A stretch of 64,000 nucleotides of DNA. Source: a virus. The stretch is taken from positions 1 through 64,000 of the IMG/VR virus record IMGVR_UViG_3300022746_000020, one strand, 5' to 3'. A model generated the notes under the pieces. That model searched no databases. It saw only the letters and a program-made list of their open reading frames with translations, and had not been told where the DNA came from. Within the stretch, counting starts at the first letter, position 1; each line of letters starts with the position of its first letter. Positions 43,611-51,598 of this stretch are shown here, in pieces. The position numbers and the translations under genes are program-made.

Positions 43611-43955
43611 ATGGGACATTTTGCAAAAGTAGTCGACAACACTGTAGTTCAGGTAATCGTAGCAGAGCCAGAGTTTTTCGATTCGTTCATAGACACTTCT
43701 CCTGGCGAATGGATACAGACATCCTATAATACAAGAGGGGGTATCCACATCCACGGAGGGACGCCTCTTCGCAAGAACTTTGCTGGAGTAGGATATACAT
43801 ACGACAAATTAAAGGATGCATTCATTCCCCCTCAACCATATCCAAGCTGGACGCTCGATGACGACACGTGTATGTGGAACCCGCCAATCGACAAACCTCA
43901 AGATGGGCAAAGATATGCGTGGGATGAGCAAACACAACAATGGAACGAAGTCTAA
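43611..43955 (+). CDS. Small fibre-associated protein (WTLDDDTC type)
   Basis: 114 residues. Conserved pieces VVDNTVVQVIVAEPEFF, LRKNFAGVGYTYD, DAFIPPQPYPSW and a Trp-rich C-terminus (WNPPIDKPQDGQRYAWDE) mark a family common among marine T4-like phages near fibre genes. Molecular function is not established; it may be an accessory or chaperone to the glycine-rich adhesin immediately upstream. SD GAGGT lies 9 bases before the start. Confidence 0.72.
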   Translation: MGHFAKVVDNTVVQVIVAEPEFFDSFIDTSPGEWIQTSYNTRGGIHIHGGTPLRKNFAGVGYTYDKLKDAFIPPQPYPSWTLDDDTCMWNPPIDKPQDGQRYAWDEQTQQWNEV

Positions 43956-43958
43956 TCT

Positions 43959-44843
43959 ATGGCATTAACAAAATTAGATCCAAGCGTAATTGGGCAAGAC
44001 TCAACTGGTGCAAGCAAGATTACATCTGCAGGCGGTTCTGTGTCGATCGATTCGACTGGTAGCGTAAGAATTGCAAATAGCACTGCTAATAGTGTAACAA
44101 TTGCAGCGAACGGCAACGTAACGTTCGCTGCTAACGTAACTATCAATAGCGGCCTCAACATGAGTAATACTGCCGTTGTTGGTGGCTTTGTTGGCGTTGG
44201 TGGTGTTACCCCAATTCGTCATATTCACATCGGCGCTGCAGGCGCTGCAGAATTCATCATTGAACAAACAGACTCACCAGCAAACCATCGCAAATGGAAC
44301 ATCTTAGCGGATGGTGGTAACTCGACAACTAATGGTATTCTTCGCGTGAGAATGCTGAACGATAATGGTGTTGGTGAACAATTTACATCGATGATTTGGG
44401 ATGGTGCAGGACGCGTACGCAAGCCAATGCAAACGTTCTTTAGCGCAACTGCTCATAACACTGGTGGCACTGCATACATTGCTTCGCCTGCCACATACCC
44501 GTTCGTAACGTGGACACTGAGGGCACAGAACTCAGGCGGTGCATCTTTCTTCGATACATCGACTGGAATATTTACAGCTCCTGTAGATGGTGTATATGCC
44601 ATCGAAACTAACTTTGCAATCGACACATCGCTTGGTGGAACGTCGGTGCTCGGCCGATATATCTACATCCTTTCCTTCAACGGATCATATGAAGAGATTA
44701 TTGAGATGCACCACGAATACCAAAACGACGGCACCATATCGATGAGATATCTCACTGCCGGCACACAAGTCCGCGTAGGACTAAATGGCGTTGCAAACGC
44801 CACTGCGCACGGCGCATCTATTGCAGTATGGCTTCTGGGATAA
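43959..44843 (+). CDS. Tail fibre with C1q-like tip
   Basis: 294 residues. N-terminal head MALTKLDPSVIGQDSTG (shared start style MALTK(I/V) with 58780 and 60737), a short beta shaft (RIANSTANSVTIAANGNV), a middle domain with GGVTPIRHIHIG and ANHRKWNILADG, and a C1q/TNF-like tip from about 160: FFSATAHNTGG ... FDTSTGIFTAPVDGVYAIETNF ... AVWLLG. C1q-like tips are trimeric and often bind ligands with their apical loops. It starts 3 bases after the previous stop. Confidence 0.78.
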   Translation: MALTKLDPSVIGQDSTGASKITSAGGSVSIDSTGSVRIANSTANSVTIAANGNVTFAANVTINSGLNMSNTAVVGGFVGVGGVTPIRHIHIGAAGAAEFIIEQTDSPANHRKWNILADGGNSTTNGILRVRMLNDNGVGEQFTSMIWDGAGRVRKPMQTFFSATAHNTGGTAYIASPATYPFVTWTLRAQNSGGASFFDTSTGIFTAPVDGVYAIETNFAIDTSLGGTSVLGRYIYILSFNGSYEEIIEMHHEYQNDGTISMRYLTAGTQVRVGLNGVANATAHGASIAVWLLG

Positions 44844-44847
44844 TAAT

Positions 44848-45135
44848 ATGATCACATATACTGTATCGGTCACTGAAACACAAAACAAAGCACTTGCTGT
44901 GATGATGCTTGACCAGCAGCAGTGGGTCAGCGGTGTCGTCGAAGCGTATGTAAAAGCAGCAACGAAGCAAATCCTATCTATTGCCGTTCCGAAGTGCTTA
45001 GATCTAGGAATTCAAATCCCACAATCTGAAGAAGCAATCATCGAATTAGCATTAGCGCACAATTGGGTAAAAACAATTGCACAGCTAAACGCAGAAGCTG
45101 CTATCCGCGACGCAACAAGAAACCAACAAGGATAA
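44848..45135 (+). CDS. Small helical protein, fibre-associated
   Basis: 95 residues from the ATG at 44848 (the frame extends upstream inside the preceding gene). The N-terminus ITYTVSVTETQNKALAVMMLDQQQWVSGVVEAY resembles the start of the protein at 55408 (YTITLSAAEDKALGFIAFSQQEWIDNAV), so the two are paralogues; the rest is helical and variable. Sitting between two fibre genes, it is a candidate dedicated chaperone or accessory. Confidence 0.65.
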   Translation: MITYTVSVTETQNKALAVMMLDQQQWVSGVVEAYVKAATKQILSIAVPKCLDLGIQIPQSEEAIIELALAHNWVKTIAQLNAEAAIRDATRNQQG

Positions 45136-45142
45136 TTTCGGC

Positions 45143-46603
45143 ATGTCATTAATCGGAAATCCATTAGTATCAACAAACTATCAAACCAACACCTTCAGTG
45201 GTGATGGTACGACGGTCGCATATACACTTTCGTTGGCGCCAGCATCTGCTGCGTCTATCGCTGTGTATATTAGTGGCCTATATCAAACACCAAGTGTTGC
45301 TTATACGGTAAGCGGCACTACGCTGACGTTTACTGGCGCTCCTCCTACTGGAACAAATAACATTCTAGTTCTTCATCTTGGTATCAAGAGTTCAACGCTA
45401 GTGCCAGTTGATGGATCTGTTACACCATCTATGTTGAGTAACGCAAACGTCGTATTCTGGAGCGGAGCTAATACTAACGTCGGTATCGGCAACACAGCTC
45501 CTAACGCGCCGCTAACGATTGGTGCTGCGAATGGTACGTTTACGAATCCACTAGTTCAGGCTGCAAGTAGTGCAAATAGCTGGCTGCAGATTAACGCTCA
45601 AAATAAGAGCAACGGCAATAACGCGTCAACAGACTTGATCCTTGCTCGATCGGATGGTAACGATAGCGTTGGCTATATCGATATGGGCATCAATAGCAAC
45701 ACATATGCTCAGGCTGCATACAGCATCATGACGCCAAGCAGTGGATACTTGTTCACCAACGGCGGCGACCTAGTACTCGGTACACAGACTGCTCATAATA
45801 TCCTATTCCATACTGGTAATACTACAAGTGCGTCTGAACGCATGCGTATCGACAGTTCTGGCAACTTCTTTGTAGGAGATACTGTTCAGGTCGAATCGGC
45901 AAAGTTTTCAGTAAAATCTGCAAAAACATTGTCGTCAGGAATTCCAGTAGGGCAGATGCTAGCAGTCGACAGCACCGCCCTTGCAGTGGGAACTGGTGGT
46001 GCTATTAATATGGGTGGAGTATATAATTCTGGCGGAGGAATTACAAGCTTCGCCTCCATAGAAGCATATAAAGAAAATGCTACTAGTGGTTCGTATGGTG
46101 CATCCATGGTGTTTAAGACGCGCACTGATGGTGGAGCGCAAACGGAGCGTATGCGCATCAATTCTCTTGGTTATGTAACCATGCCATACCAACCATCATT
46201 TCGTGTTTCAGGATCATCAACGACTTCATTCTCGAATGGGGCGATCATTCCGCTTACTGATGGTAATGGGTTTAATCTTGGTGGGTTTTGGAACAATACA
46301 TCGTATAGATTTACAGCGCCAGTGGCCGGAACGTATTTGTTCGCTGCGGCGATATATGTATGGAATGGTAGCGGGCAAGGCACGCAATCATATGCATTCA
46401 ACGTAAACGGCGGTCAGCTAAGTTCGGGAGATTCGCTCATTATGTACAGTGGTGCAGTTACTGGTGGCGACAACCAAACGAGAGGCGAATTGCTAGTTAA
46501 GCTCAATGCCGGCGATTATGTTGATTTGAGATTACGTATTGGTGCTCCTGCTGTAAACATATACGCAGGGCACACATATATGTGGGGATACATGGTAGGG
46601 TAG
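45143..46603 (+). CDS. Tail fibre with shared 100-residue module and C1q-like tip
   Basis: 486 residues. N-terminal beta module (FSGDGTTVAYTLSLAPA, about 13-90), connector with DGSVTPSML, then a conserved module at about 133-240 (NPLVQAASSANSWLQINAQN, MGINSNTYAQAAYSIM, GTQTAHNILFHTGNTT) also present in 51598 and 57002. The C-terminal domain from about 345 (YQPSFRVSGSSTT, YRFTAPVAGTYLFAAAIYVW) is C1q-like, ending in YMWGYMVG. Probably a receptor-binding fibre. Confidence 0.78.
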   Translation: MSLIGNPLVSTNYQTNTFSGDGTTVAYTLSLAPASAASIAVYISGLYQTPSVAYTVSGTTLTFTGAPPTGTNNILVLHLGIKSSTLVPVDGSVTPSMLSNANVVFWSGANTNVGIGNTAPNAPLTIGAANGTFTNPLVQAASSANSWLQINAQNKSNGNNASTDLILARSDGNDSVGYIDMGINSNTYAQAAYSIMTPSSGYLFTNGGDLVLGTQTAHNILFHTGNTTSASERMRIDSSGNFFVGDTVQVESAKFSVKSAKTLSSGIPVGQMLAVDSTALAVGTGGAINMGGVYNSGGGITSFASIEAYKENATSGSYGASMVFKTRTDGGAQTERMRINSLGYVTMPYQPSFRVSGSSTTSFSNGAIIPLTDGNGFNLGGFWNNTSYRFTAPVAGTYLFAAAIYVWNGSGQGTQSYAFNVNGGQLSSGDSLIMYSGAVTGGDNQTRGELLVKLNAGDYVDLRLRIGAPAVNIYAGHTYMWGYMVG

Positions 46604-46614
46604 TATTTTGCTGT

Positions 46615-46622
46615 CATAAATA
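46615..46622 (+). promoter_or_regulatory. Late promoter motif CATAAATA
   Basis: In the 53-base gap after the fibre at 45143, 34 bases before the ATG at 46657. The downstream leader ends in GGAGATATT before ATG, the same ribosome site used at 63114 behind another CATAAATACCT motif. Fits a T4-like late promoter. Confidence 0.6.
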
Positions 46623-46656
46623 CCTTCTGTTATCAACCTCACATTATGGAGATATT

Positions 46657-46821
46657 ATGAACTTGAATTTTGTTTTTACGCTAGATCAAACCAATATTAT
46701 TCTTGCTGCTCTTGGCAAGCAAACGTTTGAGACTGTGGCACCGATCATCGACTCGATCCGCCAACAAGCTCAACCTCAATTGCAAGCTGCTGAGCAACAG
46801 GAATCACAACCAGAAGCATAA
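46657..46821 (+). CDS. Small protein, 54 residues, unknown
   Basis: MNLNFVFTLDQTNIILAALG then a Gln/Glu-rich tail. The start is fixed by a strong SD (GGAGAT, 4 bases before ATG); the open frame upstream is the read-through of the previous gene's 3' end. The pattern FTLDQTNIILAALGKQTFETVAPIIDSI is familiar from small proteins scattered near phage fibre genes. It has its own late promoter motif. Function unknown; possibly an accessory of the cassette that follows 3 bases later. Confidence 0.65.
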   Translation: MNLNFVFTLDQTNIILAALGKQTFETVAPIIDSIRQQAQPQLQAAEQQESQPEA

Positions 46822-46824
46822 TAG

Positions 46825-47802
46825 ATGTCTAAGTTACGGATAGAGAAACTCAAACAAGGCAGCTCGTCTAATAACGACGTTCTTGTCTATAGGAATGACC
46901 TTGGTACCTATCAAGGGCAATCGAACCTATCCGTCAACACAATTCTGCTTGGCTCAAACTCTGTAAACTCTTCTGTTTACACTGGTACAGCTTATCTTGC
47001 AAATAGCGCAACATATCTTGCTGGACAGCCTGCATCATACTATGCAGTAAATACAGCTCCTGCGACCGCATACTCAAATGCCGTATCAACTGCTGCAGCA
47101 GACGCTACATCTAAAGCTGCAACCGCATATTCTAATGCAACTGCTTATGCGGATACTAAGGCAGCAACTGCATACGCTAATGCAATCGCATATTCTGGCA
47201 ACGCTGCTGCAGCATACGCTAATGCAATCGCCTATGCTGCATCAAACACATATGTCAATTCGACATTCGCACCGCTAGCCAACCCTACGTTCTCTGGCTC
47301 AATGCTATTGAACGGTAGCGCGACAATCACTGGAAACTTGGTTGTCAACGGCAACACAATTTCGATCAATACGACCTCGATTAACGTTACCGATTCGTTG
47401 CTATACCTTGCTTCGAATAACGAAGTCAGCGACTCTCTCGATATCGGATTTGCAGCTCACTACAACGCTGGAGCTGGAGCAAATGGACATACAGGTCTAA
47501 TCAGATCTGCAACTACGAAGAAGTATTATCTGTTCCAGAACTATCAACCAGAGTTCTACGCGAACAATAACGTAGATGTTGCAAATACATCTACAGGCAT
47601 TCAAATGGCAGACTTGGTTGTCGGTAATCTGGTCGCAAACAGCACACTAACTGTCACAGGACAGGCAAACGTAGGCAGTCTAAATACAACAGGGACAGTT
47701 ACTGCAAACGTAATCTCAGTAGCTAACGTCTCACAAACACAAACGAATTTGCAAGTTGATCCTGCAGGTTCAGCGTTCCTCAACGCAATCATTTACGGAT
47801 AA
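46825..47802 (+). CDS. Tail fibre protein, cassette A copy 2
   Basis: 325 residues, paralogous to 40286 and 55687: N-terminal adaptor LRIEKLKQGSSSNNDVLVYR, alanine-rich coiled coil (about 80-140), STFAPLANPTFSG, INVTDSLLYLASNNEVSDSL, GFAAHYNAGAGANGHTG, KKYYLFQNYQPEF, and a QTNLQVDPAGSAFLNAIIYG tail. The tail differs from copy 1 but resembles copy 3, so the attachment end may be swapped among copies. Confidence 0.8.
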   Translation: MSKLRIEKLKQGSSSNNDVLVYRNDLGTYQGQSNLSVNTILLGSNSVNSSVYTGTAYLANSATYLAGQPASYYAVNTAPATAYSNAVSTAAADATSKAATAYSNATAYADTKAATAYANAIAYSGNAAAAYANAIAYAASNTYVNSTFAPLANPTFSGSMLLNGSATITGNLVVNGNTISINTTSINVTDSLLYLASNNEVSDSLDIGFAAHYNAGAGANGHTGLIRSATTKKYYLFQNYQPEFYANNNVDVANTSTGIQMADLVVGNLVANSTLTVTGQANVGSLNTTGTVTANVISVANVSQTQTNLQVDPAGSAFLNAIIYG

Positions 47803-47805
47803 GCA

Positions 47806-48126
47806 ATGGCTTCTACACAAACCAGTTATCTTAATTCAGCAGTCGGTACAACGCCGGCTACTATCGTTACGGCATCTGCAACGACTGCTTTGGTAGGCTG
47901 CCAAGTCGCAAACATATCTGGCGCAGCAATCACAGTCGATGTGTATATCACGCGCAGCGCAACGAACTACTACCTAATCAAGGGCGTAACGATTCCGGTC
48001 GGAGGCGCTCTCGCCTTGATTGGCGGAGACGTTAAACACTTCTTGGTTACAGGCGATGTGCTGAAATGCGTTTCGAGCGCAGCATCGAGTGCAGACTTTG
48101 TAACTAGTGCAGCGGTAGGTGTCTAA
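47806..48126 (+). CDS. Small beta structural protein, cassette A copy 2
   Basis: 106 residues, paralogous to 41256: ALVGCQVANISGAAITVDVYITRSATNYYLIKG is matched nearly position by position. Same order within the cassette and same one-base stop/start overlap with the following fibre gene. Confidence 0.7.
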   Translation: MASTQTSYLNSAVGTTPATIVTASATTALVGCQVANISGAAITVDVYITRSATNYYLIKGVTIPVGGALALIGGDVKHFLVTGDVLKCVSSAASSADFVTSAAVGV

Positions 48127-48719
48127 TGGCATGGATCGGCGCTTCTGGCGCATTAACCAACCAAGCGTCTGCATCAGACGTATTTAACGGTAACGGGTCG
48201 AATACTCAGTTTACACTATCGCGCACCGTATATAATACACGCGATATTGAAGTTGTTGTTAACAACGTCCAACAAAATCCATTTGATGGCAGCTACTCCG
48301 TGAGCGGACAAACGCTTACGTTTTCTGGCGCTCCAACAGCCGGTGCAAATAACATCTATGTTAATTACAGTGCTGGTGTAATTGGCATCCTGGCTCCTAC
48401 TGACAACTCGGTAACAGCTAACTCAATTATAGCAAACGCAGTAACGACAGCAAAGCTATCTGATAGCGGCGTCACTGCTGGAACATATGGCAATACGACC
48501 GTCATACCGGTTATTACTGTTGACGCTAAGGGTCGCACAACAAGCGTAACCACAGCTCCGGTGAATCAAGCTAACGGCGCAATTCACGAATTTAGCCCAA
48601 CAGTAACAGCACCATACACACTAACTACTGGTAAGAACGGTCTGACTGTTGGTCCGCTAGTCATTGCTAACGGCGCTTCAGTAACAGTACCTCCTGGACA
48701 AAGATTGGTGATCCTCTAA
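48126..48719 (+). CDS. Short fibre protein with GNGSNT beta module
   Basis: 197 residues. N-terminal beta module FNGNGSNTQFTLSRTVYNTRDIEVVVNNVQQ (about 20-95), a linker with TANSIIANAVTTAKLSDSGVTAGTYGNTTV and KGRTTSVT (also seen in the fibre at 33982), and a short beta end VPPGQRLVIL. It lacks a large tip; the next gene, which overlaps by one base, may supply it. Third gene of cassette A copy 2. Confidence 0.7.
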   Translation: MAWIGASGALTNQASASDVFNGNGSNTQFTLSRTVYNTRDIEVVVNNVQQNPFDGSYSVSGQTLTFSGAPTAGANNIYVNYSAGVIGILAPTDNSVTANSIIANAVTTAKLSDSGVTAGTYGNTTVIPVITVDAKGRTTSVTTAPVNQANGAIHEFSPTVTAPYTLTTGKNGLTVGPLVIANGASVTVPPGQRLVIL

Positions 48720-49282
48720 TGTTAATATCATCTACAACACTCAATGGAGCAGTAGGCAACGATAGTAACAACAACATTACGATGTCTGTTGGCAATACTG
48801 TTATCGCTAACGTCAATAGCACCGGCATGTATTTTGAAGCTGGTAAGAAAGCAATTTATACTGGGGGCATACTACAAGTGGTGCAATCGGCCAACTCGAC
48901 GACTACAACTGTGTCGTCCGCGTCGTGGGTCGACACCGGCTATGTAGGGACAATTACGCCTACGAGTACATCGAGTAAAATCTTAGTTATAGTCAACACC
49001 ATGCCCAGACATCAGTCTGCTGGTATGAATCCGAACTACCGCCTGAGTAGAGGTGGTGCTGCGTTTTCTGGCGCAGTATCTGACTTCTATCATCCTACAG
49101 GGGGTGGTGTCTCTGGCTGCGTTACTATTACGTGGTTGGATTCCCCTGCTACCACTTCTCCGGTCACGTATGGCCTACAGTGGATGACTGCGGGTGCTGG
49201 GGGGTCGGTAATATTCAATGCAGATTATAACAATAATAACTATGGTGTAACGTATATTACAATGATGGAGATTGCAGGATGA
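48719..49282 (+). CDS. Receptor-binding tip-like protein
   Basis: 187 residues. A brief shaft (SVGNTVIANVNSTGMYFEAG) leads into a globular domain (ILQVVQSANSTTTTVSSASW, VDTGYVGTITPTSTSSKILVIVNTM, NYRLSRGGAAF...YGLQWMTAG, YGVTYITMMEIAG). The TPTSTSSKILV pattern occurs in many phage tip domains. It overlaps 48126 by one base and the chaperone-like gene at 49279 by 4 bases, so it may be the C-terminal half of a split fibre. Confidence 0.68.
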   Translation: MLISSTTLNGAVGNDSNNNITMSVGNTVIANVNSTGMYFEAGKKAIYTGGILQVVQSANSTTTTVSSASWVDTGYVGTITPTSTSSKILVIVNTMPRHQSAGMNPNYRLSRGGAAFSGAVSDFYHPTGGGVSGCVTITWLDSPATTSPVTYGLQWMTAGAGGSVIFNADYNNNNYGVTYITMMEIAG

Positions 49283-49554
49283 CGTTAGAACAAAAACAAA
49301 AAGCTATCTTGGCATTGTATCCTGACGTCGTTAGAGTTTCAGGAGAGGTTGCTTTCGATATAAACAATAATGTTATCGAATATGATAATGCATCGGTCGA
49401 CCAGTGGCAAGATCCTAATGAGTATAAGGAACTTCGAGAACAAGAGTATCCGTCGATCGGCGAACAGCTCGATGCATTATTTCATGCTGGCGTATTCCCT
49501 GCCGAAATGGCTGCTAAAATTCAAGCAGTCAAAGACAAGTATCCGAAGGTTTAA
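49279..49554 (+). CDS. Small fibre chaperone-like protein (YPSI-QLD type)
   Basis: 91 residues. The C-terminal half EYPSIGEQLDALFHAG then IQAVKDKYPK matches the end of the protein at 54312 (YYPSIEAQLDTLYHGG ... IEAVKTTFP), a motif widely found in small proteins adjacent to phage fibre genes. The start overlaps the preceding tip gene's stop (ATGA). A chaperone or accessory role for that tip is inferred. Confidence 0.7.
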   Translation: MTLEQKQKAILALYPDVVRVSGEVAFDINNNVIEYDNASVDQWQDPNEYKELREQEYPSIGEQLDALFHAGVFPAEMAAKIQAVKDKYPKV

Positions 49555-49557
49555 TAT

Positions 49558-50076
49558 ATGGCATTAATTCTTGACGGCGGTGGCACGATATCTGGATTGG
49601 CAGTTGGTGGCCTAACAGATGCATCTATACAGCAGGCAGATCTAGCTCCCAATATAGCTGGTAATGGCCCCGCGTTTTGCGCGTATCTCTCAGGCAACCA
49701 GTCAATTTCTACAAATACTTGGACCAAGATTGCTTGGAATGCTGAGGAATTTGATACCCACAACGCATTCGATTCTGCGACCAACTATAGATTTCAACCA
49801 CAAGTTGCTGGGTATTATCAAATTCAAGGCATGTGGGAATGTAATTCGTCCGCATCATATACATATGCTGATATTCGAAAAACTGGCGCGTCTCATAGAG
49901 TAATTTTGGTTCCACAAGCTGGAACGTCGAACCCATTTTTTGGATTGGTATACTTGAACGGATCGACTGACTATATCGAAGTCTGGGCATATGTGGTCGG
50001 CGGCACAAGTCCGAATACCATCTACGGAAGTCAAATTTACACCTCTTTACAGGGGTTCATGGTTAGGGCAGCATGA
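49558..50076 (+). CDS. C1q-like tip protein
   Basis: 172 residues. After a short head (ALILDGGGTISGLAVGGLTD) a C1q-like domain begins near 38: PAFCAYLSGNQSISTNTWTK, WNAEEFDTHNAFDS, YRFQPQVAGYYQIQG, ending LQGFMV. It is a minimal fibre, almost only tip. Its stop overlaps the start of the 59-residue protein at 50073 (ATGATG). Confidence 0.75.
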   Translation: MALILDGGGTISGLAVGGLTDASIQQADLAPNIAGNGPAFCAYLSGNQSISTNTWTKIAWNAEEFDTHNAFDSATNYRFQPQVAGYYQIQGMWECNSSASYTYADIRKTGASHRVILVPQAGTSNPFFGLVYLNGSTDYIEVWAYVVGGTSPNTIYGSQIYTSLQGFMVRAA

Positions 50077-50252
50077 TGTCACTATACGAAAAAATCAAAA
50101 CAATTTATCCAGAATTGACGGATGCAGAGTTTGCACCTCGCGGTACTATCTCATTAGAGAATGCCAGTGACGGACGAGGCGACTATATTGCTAAGTGGGA
50201 ACATCATACTCTAGCTAGACCTACCGAAGAACAGCTAGCTGCGATCGAATAA
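50073..50252 (+). CDS. Small protein, 59 residues, fibre-associated
   Basis: Starts within the stop region of the C1q-like tip gene. Sequence: SLYEKIKTIYPELTDAEF at the start, then GTISLENASDGRGDYIAKW and RPTEEQLAAIE. The pattern (short helix, beta hairpin with KW, Pro-T-EEQL) is typical of small accessory proteins near phage tips. The frame is fully open and its overlap with the neighbour supports translation. Confidence 0.65.
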   Translation: MMSLYEKIKTIYPELTDAEFAPRGTISLENASDGRGDYIAKWEHHTLARPTEEQLAAIE

Positions 50253-50255
50253 ATA
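50248..50255 (+). promoter_or_regulatory. Late promoter motif AATAAATA
   Basis: ATAAATA overlapping the stop codon of the 59-residue gene, 31 bases before the ATG at 50279. Position fits a late promoter with an about 18-base leader, but the ribosome site in that leader is weak. Confidence 0.45.
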
Positions 50256-50278
50256 ATACAAAAACAAAGAGCTAACAA

Positions 50279-51433
50279 ATGAGCGTAGTAGTCGACGGAT
50301 CCAACGGTCTAACATTCAATGATGGAACAGCGCAGGTCACTGCGGCGTCTGGCTTCGGCTTTAAGAACCGCATCATCAATGGTGCGATGAATATATGGCA
50401 ACGTGGAACAAATTTTCCACAGACAGGACTTTCTTTTGGTAGCGTATATTTGGCTGATAGATTTTATATCGAATCGACCAACTCAACAGCAGCAGCCACA
50501 TGGTCACAAGTCCAAGATGCTCCAGCTGGATTCACTTACTCATTAAAACAAACCGTAACTGCAACGCAAGCGGCACCGACAGCAACAGGACACTACTATG
50601 GACTGTGTCAGCAAATCGAAGGATACAACTTTGCTGATCTCGCTTATGGTACAGCACAAGCAGCTTCGGCAGTATTGAGCTTTTGGGTCAAGTCGAGCGT
50701 CACAGGTACGTTTTCTGCCAGTTTCATTCTGACAGGCGGCACACCTGGCGAAAAGACATATCCGTTCACATATACGATAGCGGCTTCCAATACTTGGACT
50801 CAGGTCATTATAAACATACCTGGCAACACGTCCACTGCTCCGACTAGCGTGACGATTGGAGCGGCCGCTCGTGTTGAATTCTATACGTTGCTAAGCGCCG
50901 GATATGCGACTGGAACGGCAGGGACATGGAACACGAACGCCTCAGCTAACCAATATGCTTCCACACAAGGTGTTAACTTGTTTGCTACATCTGGCGCCAC
51001 ATGGCAAATTACTGGTGTGCAGTTTGAAAAAGGTTCGACAGCTACAGCATTCGACTATCGTCCATATAGCGCCGAGTTGCAGCTATGCCAACGATACTTC
51101 ATTAAATCTTTTGAGCCTGGAACGGCACCTGCGAACGGCGCTGCCGCAGGCATCAACGGCACGTTTACTGCATACAATGCAACCAACTCATATGGTATAG
51201 TATTGACATATCCTGTTCAGATGCGTTCTGTTCCGACGGTAGCATTCTATGGTGTGAATGGTGCTACTGGCGTCTGGGACGTATATAAGGGTGCAGGTTG
51301 GGGCGCAAGCACAAGCACGACTGTAAACTCTCCTAGCTCTACATGCCTGTCTGTGTTTATAGGATCGACAGGCATGACGGCTTGGGCTTCGTACTTATTG
51401 TCTGGAAACTACACTGCAAATGCGGAGCTATAA
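50279..51433 (+). CDS. Tail fibre tip, KNRIINGAM type
   Basis: 384 residues. FNDGTAQVTAASGFGFKNRIINGAMNIWQRG (about 12-42) starts a large beta domain with FADLAYGTAQAASAVLSFWVKSS, YTIAASNTWTQVIINIPG and ITGVQFEKGSTATAFDYRPY ... LQLCQRYF. This is a widespread phage receptor-binding domain; close relatives here are the C-terminal part of 57002 and most of 60737 and 61952. It ends ANAEL, as those do. No long shaft is present, so it probably attaches to another fibre. Confidence 0.8.
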   Translation: MSVVVDGSNGLTFNDGTAQVTAASGFGFKNRIINGAMNIWQRGTNFPQTGLSFGSVYLADRFYIESTNSTAAATWSQVQDAPAGFTYSLKQTVTATQAAPTATGHYYGLCQQIEGYNFADLAYGTAQAASAVLSFWVKSSVTGTFSASFILTGGTPGEKTYPFTYTIAASNTWTQVIINIPGNTSTAPTSVTIGAAARVEFYTLLSAGYATGTAGTWNTNASANQYASTQGVNLFATSGATWQITGVQFEKGSTATAFDYRPYSAELQLCQRYFIKSFEPGTAPANGAAAGINGTFTAYNATNSYGIVLTYPVQMRSVPTVAFYGVNGATGVWDVYKGAGWGASTSTTVNSPSSTCLSVFIGSTGMTAWASYLLSGNYTANAEL

Positions 51434-51598
51434 ATGTATCAGCTCATACAAAATCCAATTACTCAGCAAATAAATTACGTGTACCGCACGTCGGATGGTG
51501 CACATATTCCATTTGATCCAGCTAACACAGACTATCAAGAATACTTAAAGTGGGTTGCCGAAGGCAATCGACCATTACCAGCTGAGGAACAACAGTAA
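51434..51598 (+). CDS. Small protein, 54 residues, IPFDPANTDYQEYLKW type
   Basis: Begins directly after the preceding stop and shares its stop with the next start (TAATG). DGAHIPFDPANTDYQEYLKW and EGNRPLPAEEQ are hallmarks of small proteins found next to fibre genes in many phages. Likely accessory or chaperone. Confidence 0.7.
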   Translation: MYQLIQNPITQQINYVYRTSDGAHIPFDPANTDYQEYLKWVAEGNRPLPAEEQQ

